NCBI RefSeq assembly: GCF_029625295.1
Contig: NZ_CP121112.1
Span: 682,001 to 746,000 of the forward strand
Direction: 5' to 3'
DNA from: Flavobacterium gyeonganense
GTDB taxonomy: Bacteria > Bacteroidota > Bacteroidia > Flavobacteriales > Flavobacteriaceae
DNA: 64,000 bases
Shown: positions 26,594-34,960 of the stretch, in pieces
Layout of the letters: the number at the start of each line of letters is the position of its first letter
Numbering within the stretch: the stretch's first letter is position 1
Made by a program: the position numbers and the translations under genes
The notes under the pieces: generated by a model
Database searches by the model: none
Told to the model about the DNA's origin: nothing
The model's input: only the letters and a program-made list of their open reading frames with translations

Positions 26594-27940
26594 TTATATT
26601 TTTTCTGTTGAAAGTTCCACATGATGCGGTCCTTTATTGATAATTTTTCCAACCAAAAGCAAAAACAGCATTCCGAGCAAAAGGTATAAACCTATAAAAC
26701 CCAATAATGTAAACAAGGTATTTCCGGAAGAAACTGTTGGCGAAGCACCCGATGCTGTCCGCAATAAATTATAAACCAGCCAGGGCTGTCTTCCTAATTC
26801 GGCGGTGTACCAGCCTGTGGTGTTAGCAATATACGGAAACGGCATCATAAACATCAGCGACCATAAAATCCATTTCGTTTCAAACAATTTCCCTCTGATT
26901 AACTGGAAGAGTGCAAGGACCATCAAGCCGATAAATACTGTTCCAAGTCCTACCATAATATGATACGCATAATACAATCCTGAAATATTGGTTGGATGCA
27001 GGTCTTCTTCAAACTGGTCTAAACCTTTAATTTCCTGATTCCAGTTTCCATACGTCAGGAAGCTCAAAATATTTGGAACGGCGATTTTATTATCGAGTTT
27101 TTTGTCTTTTACATCGGGCTGTCCTATTAAGACAATTTCAGAACCTTTTTTTTCGGTATGAAAAATTCCTTCCATAGCGGCAAAAGTCACTGGCTGGTAT
27201 TTCACTACGTTTTTAGCAAGTAAATCGCCTGTTGGAACGGCAACGATGATAGTCGAAATTAATCCAAAAATGACTCCGGTTTTTAAAAACAATTTTCCAA
27301 AAGAAACATTTTTTCTGCTTAAAATATAAAAAGCGCCAATTCCGGCAACCACAAACGAACTTGTTACCAAAGAAGCCGCCTGATTGTGCAGGTAAGAAGG
27401 CCACAACCATGGATTTAAAAACAACGCTTTAAAATTCGTCAGTACAAATTTTCCGTTTTCCAAAATTTCATAGCCTACCGGATTCTGCATCCACGAATGT
27501 GTAGCAATTATTAAGTAGCCGCTAGCCCAGGAGCCAACCATAATCAACAATCCGGTTACAAAATGCCATTTATGCCCAAGAAGTTTTTCTCCAAATAAAA
27601 AGATCCCGAGAAAAGAAGATTCGAGAAAGAAAGAAAACATCCCCTCCATAGCAAGAGTTTGTCCAATAATTCCACCAGTTAATTCGGAGAACTTGGCCCA
27701 GTTCGTTCCAAACTGAAACTCCATCGGGATTCCGGTTACAACTCCCATTGCAAAATTCAGGGCGAAGATTTTCATCCAGAAATGCGTGGCATGATTGTAT
27801 TGTTCGTTATTGGTTTTGAGATATTTCCACTTAAAGTAAACAATAATGAGTGAAAGCCCCATTGTAAGCTGTGGAAAAAGATAATGAAAAGTAATGGTGA
27901 AGGCAAATTGCATTCGGTCATAAAAGAGCATTTCTTCCAT
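26594..27940 (-). CDS. cydA: Cytochrome bd quinol oxidase subunit I
   Basis: Subunit I of the bd oxidase, 448 residues, carrying the haems b558, b595 and d. His19 (TITFHYLFPQLTMG) is the expected haem b595/d ligand, and PSYLHNQAASLV carries the haem b558 His. The protein is shorter than E. coli CydA (522), which suggests a short periplasmic Q-loop. The ATG at 27940 (MEEMLFYDRMQ) is preceded on the minus strand by the -7 box TAAATTTG at 27973-27966, giving a short leader. I see no GTRA-N6-TYAC site at -41.5 for this promoter, so the oxidase may not share the sulfur regulation. It is divergent from the cstB-like gene. Confidence 0.95.
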   Translation of the reverse strand: MEEMLFYDRMQFAFTITFHYLFPQLTMGLSLIIVYFKWKYLKTNNEQYNHATHFWMKIFALNFAMGVVTGIPMEFQFGTNWAKFSELTGGIIGQTLAMEGMFSFFLESSFLGIFLFGEKLLGHKWHFVTGLLIMVGSWASGYLIIATHSWMQNPVGYEILENGKFVLTNFKALFLNPWLWPSYLHNQAASLVTSSFVVAGIGAFYILSRKNVSFGKLFLKTGVIFGLISTIIVAVPTGDLLAKNVVKYQPVTFAAMEGIFHTEKKGSEIVLIGQPDVKDKKLDNKIAVPNILSFLTYGNWNQEIKGLDQFEEDLHPTNISGLYYAYHIMVGLGTVFIGLMVLALFQLIRGKLFETKWILWSLMFMMPFPYIANTTGWYTAELGRQPWLVYNLLRTASGASPTVSSGNTLFTLLGFIGLYLLLGMLFLLLVGKIINKGPHHVELSTEKI

Positions 27941-27965
27941 AAGGTAATTTGTTTATGAAGTTCCA

Positions 27966-27973
27966 CAAATTTA
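27966..27973 (-). promoter_or_regulatory. -7 promoter box of cydAB
   Basis: TAAATTTG on the minus strand matches TAnnTTTG exactly. It ends 25 bp before the cydA start codon. No convincing -33 TTTG is seen at the usual distance. Confidence 0.55.
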
Positions 27974-28063
27974 CCCATTAAAACCTGAATTGCTGTCCTG
28001 CAAAACTAGTTTATTTGTAAATTTTTAAACCATATGAGTAAATATAATTTTACGAAAAATCTA

Positions 28064-28087
28064 AAATGAACTTATATCACTTATATG
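28064..28087 (-). repeat. CATATAAGT-N-ATATAAGTTCATTT repeat, inverted copy
   Basis: Minus-strand copy of the 24-bp unit found at 13323 and 29639. Together with the latter it brackets the cstB-like gene in inverted orientation. Confidence 0.6.
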
Positions 28088-28126
28088 GTAAATTATTTAA
28101 AGTTTTTTCTGCAAAACCAGATTTCT

Positions 28127-28140
28127 GTAACATTAGTCAC
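28127..28140. promoter_or_regulatory. Crp/Fnr-type operator upstream of the cstB-like gene
   Basis: GTAACATTAGTCAC fits GTRA-N6-TYAC. Its centre (28133.5) lies 29.5 bp before the first base of the exact -7 box TACCTTTG (28163-28170). This is the same spacing as at the tauE-like promoter. Confidence 0.75.
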
Positions 28141-28162
28141 TTACTTTAGCCTAAAACAAACT

Positions 28163-28170
28163 TACCTTTG
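28163..28170 (+). promoter_or_regulatory. -7 promoter box of the cstB-like operon
   Basis: TACCTTTG matches TAnnTTTG. The start codon at 28197 is 26 bp downstream. The upstream -33 region is occupied by the Crp/Fnr-type operator, as expected for an activator-dependent promoter. Confidence 0.7.
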
Positions 28171-28196
28171 TCATCCAATTATTTACTAAGAAAATC

Positions 28197-29615
28197 ATGA
28201 AAATAGAACAAATTTACACCGGATGTCTCGCACAAGGTGCATACTATATTACTTCAAATGGAGAAGCTGCTATTGTTGATCCGCTTCGTGAAATTCAGCC
28301 TTATCTGGATCGTCTGGAACGAGACGGCGTTAAACTGAAATACATTTTTGAAACACATTTTCACGCCGATTTCGTTTCTGGTCATCTTGATTTAAGCAAA
28401 GAAACTCACGCATCCATTGTTTACGGCCCAAATGCCAAACCTGAATTTGAATGTATTATTGCTAAAGACGGAGAGGATTTTAAAATCGGAAATATTATCA
28501 TCAAAGCCTTACATACCCCCGGTCATACGATGGAAAGCACGACTTATTTACTTATTGATGAAAACGGAAAAGATTACGCTATTTTTTCCGGAGATACTCT
28601 ATTTATCGGTGATGTTGGACGCCCTGACCTTGCTCAAAAAGCGGCAGGAATGACTCAGGATGAACTCGCCGGGATTTTATTTTATTCACTTCGAAATAAA
28701 ATTATGACTTTGGCTGATGATGTGATTGTTTACCCTGCGCACGGTGCCGGAAGTGCGTGTGGAAAAAATATGAGCAAGGAAACGATTTCGACCATCGGGA
28801 ATCAAAAAATAACCAATTATGCTTTGCGTGAAAATATGACCGAAACCGAATTCATCAAAGAAGTCACAGATGGTTTATTGCCTCCTCCAGCCTATTTCAG
28901 TATGAACGTTGCGATGAATAAAAAAGGATATGAAAGCTTTGAATCGGTTTTACACAATGGAATGAAGGAAATCAAAGCAGAAGATTTTGAAACTGTCGCA
29001 GAAAAAACCAATGCTTTAATTCTGGACACAAGAAGTGCAGCCGATTTTAGTAAAGCCTATATTCCACAATCTATTAATATTGGAATCAACGGCGATTTTG
29101 CTCCCTGGGTTGGAACTTTAATTGCTAATGTAAAACAACCTATTATATTGGTTACCGAAGCTGGTATGCAAGAAGAAACCGTAACCCGTTTAAGCCGTGT
29201 AGGTTTTGATACAATCATCGGACATTTGAAAGATGGCTTTGAAGCCTGGCAAAAAGCAGGTTTTGAAACAGATTCTGTAAACCGAATCACAGCAGAGCAA
29301 TTTGCAAACGAAGCCGACATTCAAAAAGACAAAATAATCGATGTTCGAAAAGAAACTGAATATGAGGCTGAACATATCGAAGATGCATACAGCAAACCTT
29401 TGGCTTATATTAATGACTGGGTAAAAGATATTGACCCTAAGGAACATTTTTATCTGCATTGTGCAGGTGGTTATAGAAGCATGATTGCCGCTTCGATTTT
29501 ACAAGCAAGAGGTTTCAGAAATTTCACCGAAATTGAAGGCGGTTTTGGAGCAATAGCAAAAACAACTATTGCAAAATCTGATTTCGTTTGCCAAAGTAAG
29601 GTTTTGAAAGCATAA
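28197..29615 (+). CDS. CstB-like persulfide dioxygenase-rhodanese fusion
   Basis: Three-domain enzyme of 472 residues. Residues 1 to about 240 form a metallo-beta-lactamase fold persulfide dioxygenase: THFHADF with His54, His56 and Asp58, then TPGHTMEST and SGDTLFIGDVGRPDL. The second domain (about 255-360) is a rhodanese fold whose active-site loop, LVTEAGMQEE, lacks Cys. The third (about 365-460) is an active rhodanese, with Cys422 in LHCAGGYRS. This order, including the Cys-less middle domain, matches S. aureus CstB (444 residues), which converts low-molecular-weight persulfides and sulfide to thiosulfate. It leads an operon with the two YeeE/YedE genes and is preceded by a Crp/Fnr-type operator and a -7 box. 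Confidence 0.9.
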   Translation: MKIEQIYTGCLAQGAYYITSNGEAAIVDPLREIQPYLDRLERDGVKLKYIFETHFHADFVSGHLDLSKETHASIVYGPNAKPEFECIIAKDGEDFKIGNIIIKALHTPGHTMESTTYLLIDENGKDYAIFSGDTLFIGDVGRPDLAQKAAGMTQDELAGILFYSLRNKIMTLADDVIVYPAHGAGSACGKNMSKETISTIGNQKITNYALRENMTETEFIKEVTDGLLPPPAYFSMNVAMNKKGYESFESVLHNGMKEIKAEDFETVAEKTNALILDTRSAADFSKAYIPQSINIGINGDFAPWVGTLIANVKQPIILVTEAGMQEETVTRLSRVGFDTIIGHLKDGFEAWQKAGFETDSVNRITAEQFANEADIQKDKIIDVRKETEYEAEHIEDAYSKPLAYINDWVKDIDPKEHFYLHCAGGYRSMIAASILQARGFRNFTEIEGGFGAIAKTTIAKSDFVCQSKVLKA

Positions 29616-29638
29616 ACATTGAACATAAATTCTTTTAC

Positions 29639-29662
29639 CATATAAGTTATATAAGTTCATTT
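29639..29662 (+). repeat. CATATAAGT-N-ATATAAGTTCATTT repeat, copy 3
   Basis: The 24-bp unit lies in the 181-bp gap between the cstB-like and YeeE genes. A partial version (TTCATATAAGTTAAG) follows near 29705. The gap may fold in the operon mRNA. Confidence 0.6.
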
Positions 29663-29796
29663 AATTTCGGTGCGTTTTAACTATAAACTAATTAAACTTG
29701 TAAGTTCATATAAGTTAAGCGCAATCTAAACTCCAGCTTATAATTACTTACATCACTTATTACGGTGAAAAAAAACATTTTAATTTTTAAATAAAC

Positions 29797-30366
29797 ATGA
29801 GTATACTAGAAATTATAAAAGAGCCCTGGCCCTGGTACGTTGCAGGCCCATTGATTGGATTGACTGTTCCAATTTTATTAATCATCGGAAATAAATCTTT
29901 CGGAATCAGTTCCTCATTGCGCCATATTTGTGCTGCATGTATTCCTGCTAATATTTCCTTTTTTAAATACAACTGGAAAAAAGAAAGCTGGAATTTATTT
30001 TTCGTTCTAGGAATATTTTTTGGTGGTATTATCGCCGGTTATTTCCTGTCAAATCCAAACGCAGTTGTTATCACTCCCGAATTGTCAGCAAAATTAGCTA
30101 CTTACGGAATCACAGACCACAATGGTTTAGTTCCGTCGCAATTATTTTCGTGGGAAAGTTTATTCACACTTCGAGGGTTTATCATGATTGTTGTGGGCGG
30201 ATTTTTAGTAGGCTTCGGAACCCGTTATGCAGGAGGCTGTACAAGCGGACATGCCATTATGGGATTATCAAATCTGCAATGGCCGTCGTTAGTAGCAACC
30301 ATCTGTTTTATGATTGGCGGTTTTATAATGTCACTTTTGATTTTGCCTTATATTCTTTCACTTTAA
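29797..30366 (+). CDS. YeeE/YedE family transporter, first half (thiosulfate/sulfur transport)
   Basis: Membrane protein of 189 residues with about four helices. It carries the family motif [13 protein letters not shown] with Cys148, which matches the essential cysteine motif of the thiosulfate transporter TsuA/YeeE. In TsuA one chain of about 350 residues holds both halves. Here the second half is the next gene, 11 bp downstream, and the two sum to 347 residues. An N-terminal pair of cysteines (ICAACIP, 44-50) may also handle persulfide. Next to a CstB-like enzyme, transport of thiosulfate or another sulfur species is likely; the direction is unknown. Confidence 0.87.
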   Translation: MSILEIIKEPWPWYVAGPLIGLTVPILLIIGNKSFGISSSLRHICAACIPANISFFKYNWKKESWNLFFVLGIFFGGIIAGYFLSNPNAVVITPELSAKLATYGITDHNGLVPSQLFSWESLFTLRGFIMIVVGGFLVGFGTRYAGGCTSGHAIMGLSNLQWPSLVATICFMIGGFIMSLLILPYILSL

Positions 30367-30377
30367 AATTTTAAAAA

Positions 30378-30854
30378 ATGAGTTTAGAAAATAAAAATAC
30401 AGACAACGAAGGAATCAACGCAAGTCAGCAAAATGAATCCGTGTTTGGAAACCTAAAATATTTAATCGTTGGGATTTTTTTCGGAATTATATTTGTAAAA
30501 GCCGAAATCATCAGTTGGTTCCGCATTCAGGAAATGTTCAGTTTAGAATCATTTCATATGTATGGTGTAATTGGAAGCGCAGTTGCTGTTGGATTACTAT
30601 CAGTTCAATTGATTAAAAAATTCAATATAAAAACTTTACAAGGAGAAAAAATCGAAATCCAGCCAAAAACTTTCAACAAGGGACAAATATATGGCGGATT
30701 GTTATTCGGTTTCGGATGGGCCATTACCGGAGCTTGTCCGGGACCATTGTTCGCCCAAATTGGTACAGGTGCAACAGTTATTATTGTAACTTTAGTAAGC
30801 GCCATTGCCGGAACCTGGGTTTACGGATTGGTAAAAGACAAACTTCCTCACTAA
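30378..30854 (+). CDS. YeeE/YedE family transporter, second half
   Basis: Membrane protein of 158 residues with about four helices after a polar N-terminal stretch (1-24). Its key motif, TGACPGPLFAQIGTG, has Cys120, the counterpart of the second conserved cysteine site of YeeE/TsuA. It starts 11 bp after the first-half gene and is the last gene before a strong inverted repeat at 30934-30979 that can act as a terminator. The two halves probably form one transporter. Annotation pipelines often call this half DUF6691 or YeeE/YedE thiosulfate transporter family. Confidence 0.85.
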   Translation: MSLENKNTDNEGINASQQNESVFGNLKYLIVGIFFGIIFVKAEIISWFRIQEMFSLESFHMYGVIGSAVAVGLLSVQLIKKFNIKTLQGEKIEIQPKTFNKGQIYGGLLFGFGWAITGACPGPLFAQIGTGATVIIVTLVSAIAGTWVYGLVKDKLPH

Positions 30855-30933
30855 AAATTTGTTTCAGGTTACAATTTGTTTCAGGTTTCAGTTTGATATA
30901 ATTTGGACAAAGTTTAATCGCACGCTAAGATAT

Positions 30934-30983
30934 ACGCAAAGTTCACAGAGTTTTTTCACAAAGCTTGTGAACTTTGCGTTTTT
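30934..30983 (+). terminator. Perfect hairpin of the CGCAAAG family, probable operon terminator
   Basis: Arms ACGCAAAGTTCACA (30934-30947) and TGTGAACTTTGCGT (30966-30979) are perfectly complementary over 14 bp and end in TTTTT. It belongs to the same dispersed family as 7523-7583 and 50755-50859. The rest of the 295-bp gap also has TTTCAGG/CTTGAAAC segments like those in the trp operon. Confidence 0.65.
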
Positions 30984-31149
30984 CATGAGCTTTCTATTCT
31001 AAAAACCTTACGCTCTTTGAGGTTAAATATGTTCAAAAGTCAACTTGAAACTTGAAACAAATAAAAACCAAATCCATTTCTTCATCAATTTTTAATTTCC
31101 TTTTGCTAAGTTTGCTTTCAACAACATTTTCCAAAAAGTAAACTAAAAT

Positions 31150-32742
31150 ATGATTCGTTCCGAACAGCTCTCTCAATTACAAAATACCGAAAAATGGGAC
31201 ATAATCATAATTGGTGGAGGCGCAAGCGGTCTCGGTACGGCTCTTGATGCAGCAAGTCGAGGTTATAAAACAATCTTACTGGAAGCCGTTGATTTTGCAA
31301 AAGGCACATCGAGCAGAAGTACAAAACTCGTACATGGAGGAGTTCGTTATTTAGCCCAAGGCGATGTGCATCTCGTACGTGAAGCATTAAAAGAAAGAGG
31401 TTTGCTATCTCAAAACGCAGGACATTTGGTTAAAAACCAATCATTTGTTATTCCGAATTACAATCGCTGGAGCGGTTATTTCTATACTATCGGCTTAAAA
31501 ATTTATGATTTATTGGCGGGCAGTTTAAGTTTAGGTCTTTCAAAATATATTTCAAAAGAAAAAACCATTGAAATGCTTCCGAATGTACAGCAAAAGGGAT
31601 TGGTAAACGGCGTAATCTATCACGACGGACAATTTGATGATTCGCGTTTGGCTATCAATCTTGCACAGACAGCTGTAGAAAAAGGTGCCTGTGTTATCAA
31701 TTATATAAAGGTTGTTAATCTAATAAAAGATGATACGGAAACGGTTATTGGCGTACAGGCAATCGATCAGGAAACTGGAACTCAATACCACATAAAAGGT
31801 TCTGCCATCATAAATGCTACAGGCGTTTTTACAAATGCTATAATGAAGCTCAATGATAAAGTGTATAAAAAATATATCGTTCCGAGTCAGGGAATCCATT
31901 TGGTGTTTGATAAATCTTTCTTACCGGGCGGCCAAGCCTTAATGATTCCGAAAACAAAAGACGGAAGGGTTTTATTTGCAGTACCATGGCATAACCGCGT
32001 CGTGGTTGGGACCACAGATACTTTAATAAAAAGTCACAGTTTAGAACCTGTTGCGCTGGAAAGTGAGATTCAATTTGTTCTTGAAACAGCCCAACGTTTT
32101 TTAGCTAAAAAACCAACACGAGCAGATGTATTATCGGTTTTTGCAGGTTTACGTCCGTTGGCAGCACCTAAAGAAGAGGGCAAAAGTACCAAAGAGGTTT
32201 CCAGAAGCCATAAAATTCTGGTTTCTAAAACGGGATTAATCACGATTACCGGAGGAAAATGGACTACGTATAGAAAAATGGCTGAGGAAATTATTGACAA
32301 ATCCATTAAAACAGGAAAATTACCTAAAAAAGATTGTGTTACTGAACATCTTTCCATCCACGGAAACAAACCCACCACTACTGCTGATCGGGAAAATCAC
32401 CTTTACATTTATGGCTCAGATATTCCTAAAATAACCCAATTACAAAAAAGTGAACCTGAACTAAATGAAAAACTCCACCCCGACCACGAATTCACTATGG
32501 CAGAAGTGGTTTGGGCAATCCGTTATGAAATGGCCAGAAATGTCGATGATATTCTGGCAAGACGTGTCCGTTTATTATTCTTAGATGCGAGGGCGGCAAT
32601 TGAGTCTTCAGAAAAAGCGGCACGATTAATTGCGAAAGAACTCGGATATGATGAAATCTGGATCGCTAAGGAAATTTCTAATTTTAAAGCAATTTCAAAA
32701 GGTTTTCTTTTATCAGAGTACCAACAAAATACATTAAAATAG
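31150..32742 (+). CDS. glpD: FAD-dependent glycerol-3-phosphate dehydrogenase/oxidase
   Basis: Flavoenzyme of 530 residues that oxidises glycerol-3-phosphate to dihydroxyacetone phosphate and passes electrons to quinone at the membrane face. The FAD-binding start is IIIGGGASGLGTALDAASRG (19-38), followed by the family motif GTSSRSTKLVHGGVRYL. TGGKWTTYRKMAEE and a C-terminal helical domain (about 400-530, with EVVWAIRYEMARNVDDIL) complete the GlpD layout. Length and motifs are normal. It stands alone with no glpF or glpK nearby. The start is the ATG at 31150. Confidence 0.93.
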   Translation: MIRSEQLSQLQNTEKWDIIIIGGGASGLGTALDAASRGYKTILLEAVDFAKGTSSRSTKLVHGGVRYLAQGDVHLVREALKERGLLSQNAGHLVKNQSFVIPNYNRWSGYFYTIGLKIYDLLAGSLSLGLSKYISKEKTIEMLPNVQQKGLVNGVIYHDGQFDDSRLAINLAQTAVEKGACVINYIKVVNLIKDDTETVIGVQAIDQETGTQYHIKGSAIINATGVFTNAIMKLNDKVYKKYIVPSQGIHLVFDKSFLPGGQALMIPKTKDGRVLFAVPWHNRVVVGTTDTLIKSHSLEPVALESEIQFVLETAQRFLAKKPTRADVLSVFAGLRPLAAPKEEGKSTKEVSRSHKILVSKTGLITITGGKWTTYRKMAEEIIDKSIKTGKLPKKDCVTEHLSIHGNKPTTTADRENHLYIYGSDIPKITQLQKSEPELNEKLHPDHEFTMAEVVWAIRYEMARNVDDILARRVRLLFLDARAAIESSEKAARLIAKELGYDEIWIAKEISNFKAISKGFLLSEYQQNTLK

Positions 32743-32958
32743 CTATTTAATATCCCAAACTGCAAAAAGTTCATCTTACAAAAAACTAACAATCAATAAT
32801 TTTACTTCGAGATAGCTTATCAATTTTAACTTTTAGTTAATTATCATAAAATCAGAATTTTAAAACATATAAATCACTAATTTTACCAGAATTAAAATTC
32901 CAAAACCTTTGTTGAATATTGAATTTTAAATACATTAACAAAAGATTAACAAAAACAC

Positions 32959-33003
32959 TTGTATATACAACAGTTAAAAAGATATACATTTGTATATACA
33001 AAT
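32959..33003. promoter_or_regulatory. Two MarR operators and the -7 box of the marR operon
   Basis: Two copies of the palindrome TTGTATATACAA lie at 32959-32970 and 32990-33001. The second extends to a 16-bp palindrome (ATTTGTATATACAAAT, 32988-33003). Their centres are 31 bp apart, about three helical turns. The -7 box TACATTTG (32985-32992) overlaps the second copy, so binding would block the promoter. Confidence 0.8.
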
Positions 33004-33018
33004 TATACACTTACAACT

Positions 33019-33480
33019 ATGACAATTGAAGAGGTTATAAAAAGTACTGTTAAGATGGATAATGCGAAAAAAGTTATTCTGAATATCATGTATACGCAAA
33101 ATGTAATTCTGGATCATTTCAACGAGTTGATAAAACCGTATGATTTGTCCGGAGAACAATATAATGTATTACGCATACTAAGAGGACAAAAAGGAAATCC
33201 TGCCAATATGTGTGTGATACAGGAGCGTATGCTTGCCAAAACAAGTAATACAACCCGATTGGTTGATAAACTGCTATTAAAAGAGTATGTAACCCGAAAT
33301 GTCTGTCCGGACAATCGACGAAAAATAGAGGTTTCGATTACTCAGAAAGGATTAGACGTTTTAAAAGAATTAGATCCAAAAGTAGATGCCCATGAGCATG
33401 CATTTGCTTCCAATATAAGCCCTGAAGAATTAGAATTATTAAACCAATTATTAGAGAAATACAGAACCCAAGAAAATTAA
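33019..33480 (+). CDS. MarR family transcription regulator
   Basis: Winged-helix regulator of 153 residues. The dimer helices flank a wHTH with LSGEQYNVLRIL, MCVIQERMLAKTSNTTRLVDKLLLKEYVTR and the wing NVCPDNRRKIEVSIT. I start it at the ATG at 33019 (MTIEEVIKST). A longer reading from TTG at 32959 would begin inside the first operator and upstream of the expected transcription start, so it is rejected. It is 4 bp before a nitroreductase gene and probably represses the operon marR-nitroreductase-yceI. MarR proteins of this type often respond to oxidants or phenolic compounds; the signal here is not known. Confidence 0.9.
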   Translation: MTIEEVIKSTVKMDNAKKVILNIMYTQNVILDHFNELIKPYDLSGEQYNVLRILRGQKGNPANMCVIQERMLAKTSNTTRLVDKLLLKEYVTRNVCPDNRRKIEVSITQKGLDVLKELDPKVDAHEHAFASNISPEELELLNQLLEKYRTQEN

Positions 33481-33484
33481 TATT

Positions 33485-34117
33485 ATGAGTACATTATTAG
33501 ACAATTTAAACTGGAGATATGCAACTAAAAAATTTGATGCAACCAAAAAAATCTCAGAATCAGATTTAAATACATTAAAAGAAGCTGTCAGATTAAGCGC
33601 TTCTTCATACGGATTACAGCCATTTAAAGTGGTTATTGTAGAAAATCCGGAATTAAGAGAAAAATTAAAAGCCGAAGCCTGGGGGCAAACTCAAATCACA
33701 GATGCTTCTCACCTTTTCATTTTTGCAAATGATGTATCTCTTGATGCAAATTCAGTTGATCAGTATATGAAAAACATCAGCGAAACCAGAGGTGTCCCGG
33801 TTGAAGCTTTAGAAGGATTCAGTGGTATGATCAAAGGACAGATTGCAGGTTTATCAAACGATGCAAAAAACGTATGGACTGCTAAACAAACTTATATTGC
33901 TTTAGGAACATTATTAAGCGCAGCAGCCGAATTAAAAATTGACACTACGCCAATGGAAGGTTTTAGCCCTGCAGCATTCAATGAAATTTTAGGTTTAGAC
34001 AAATTAGGCTTAAATGCAGCAGTTGTTGCAACTATTGGTTACAGACATGATGAGGACGACGCTCAGCATTATAAAAAAGTTAGAAAATCTCAGGAAGAAT
34101 TATTTATCACACTTTAA
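33485..34117 (+). CDS. Nitroreductase family NAD(P)H-dependent oxidoreductase
   Basis: FMN enzyme of 210 residues, a normal length for NfsB-like nitroreductases. The N-terminal RYATKKFD and SSYGLQPFKVVIV bind FMN and nicotinamide. The C-terminal LGTLLSAAAELKIDTTPMEGF and the Arg-rich end KKVRKSQEELF match the NfsB/DrgA subgroup. It reduces nitroaromatics or quinones. It lies 4 bp after marR and 32 bp before yceI, so it is likely induced with them. Confidence 0.9.
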   Translation: MSTLLDNLNWRYATKKFDATKKISESDLNTLKEAVRLSASSYGLQPFKVVIVENPELREKLKAEAWGQTQITDASHLFIFANDVSLDANSVDQYMKNISETRGVPVEALEGFSGMIKGQIAGLSNDAKNVWTAKQTYIALGTLLSAAAELKIDTTPMEGFSPAAFNEILGLDKLGLNAAVVATIGYRHDEDDAQHYKKVRKSQEELFITL

Positions 34118-34149
34118 TTATTTAATAACAATCAAAATCATTTTACAAC

Positions 34150-34716
34150 ATGAAAAATTTAAAAACAATTGCAATAGCATTATTCGTAGCAGTGGCTGGT
34201 GTTTCAGTAAACGCACAAACTAAAAAAATTGATGTAAAAGCTTCTACTATCAAATGGGTTGGTAAAAAAGTAACTGGAGAACACTCTGGAACTGTAAACT
34301 TTAAAGAAGGAGCTTTAGTTTTCAAAGGAAAAAAATTAACTGGAGGAAGTTTTACAGTTGATATGACTTCATTAACTGCAACTGATTTGACTGGAGAATA
34401 CCAGGGAAAATTAAATGGTCACTTAAAAGCTGACGATTTCTTCGGAACTGACAAATACCCAACTTCAAAATTAGTTTTCAAAACAATAGGTGCTAAATCA
34501 GCTGATGTTTACACTGTAACTGCTGACTTAACTATCAAAGGAATCACTAAACCTGTAACTTTTGACATCGCTGTAAAAGGAAATACTGCAACAACTGAAT
34601 TTAAAGTTGACAGAACTAAATACGATATCAAATACAACTCTGGTAACTTCTTCCAAAACTTAGGAGACAAAACTATCAATGACGATTTCGAATTAGCTGT
34701 AGTTTTAAAATTCTAA
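34150..34716 (+). CDS. Secreted YceI family protein
   Basis: Periplasmic lipocalin-like protein of 188 residues. A signal peptide ends at VSVNA-QT (about residue 22). The YceI fold shows in IKWVGKKVTGEHSGTVNFKEG and FFGTDKYPTSKLVFKT, then VTADLTIKGITKPVTFDI and FELAVVLKF at the end. YceI proteins bind polyprenoid lipids such as isoprenoid quinones. Third gene of the marR operon; a role in membrane quinone or stress protection fits the nitroreductase but is inference. Confidence 0.9.
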   Translation: MKNLKTIAIALFVAVAGVSVNAQTKKIDVKASTIKWVGKKVTGEHSGTVNFKEGALVFKGKKLTGGSFTVDMTSLTATDLTGEYQGKLNGHLKADDFFGTDKYPTSKLVFKTIGAKSADVYTVTADLTIKGITKPVTFDIAVKGNTATTEFKVDRTKYDIKYNSGNFFQNLGDKTINDDFELAVVLKF

Positions 34717-34746
34717 TATTTCAGACTTACTAATTTGAAATTCAGT

Positions 34747-34783
34747 ACCCCCAACAATTTAGATTATTGGGGGTTCTTTTTTT
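34747..34783 (+). terminator. Terminator of the marR-nitroreductase-yceI operon
   Basis: Arms ACCCCCAA (34747-34754) and TTGGGGGT (34767-34774) with a 12-nt loop, followed by TCTTTTTTT. It lies 30 bp after the yceI stop. Confidence 0.9.
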
Positions 34784-34960
34784 ACTAAATCATCGACAAA
34801 TGGTTTAAAAATCCTGATAAAAAACACAATAGTAACGTTCTTAAAGTTGTTCTAACACTATGATAACATGACGAAATGTTTTGATTAACATTCGGCTTTT
34901 AATTTTGACTTCGTTAAAAAAACAATAAAAATCAAAAACTAGAAATCAAAAATTATAGTT

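Noticed and set aside
28021..28060. GTAA-N8-TTAC near 28036 as another Crp/Fnr site
   Set aside because: Its spacer is 8, not 6, and it is not placed at -41.5 of any -7 box.
32959..33018. N-terminal extension of MarR from a TTG
   Set aside because: It overlaps the operators and the -7 box, so it would not be transcribed; the ATG at 33019 fits the family start.
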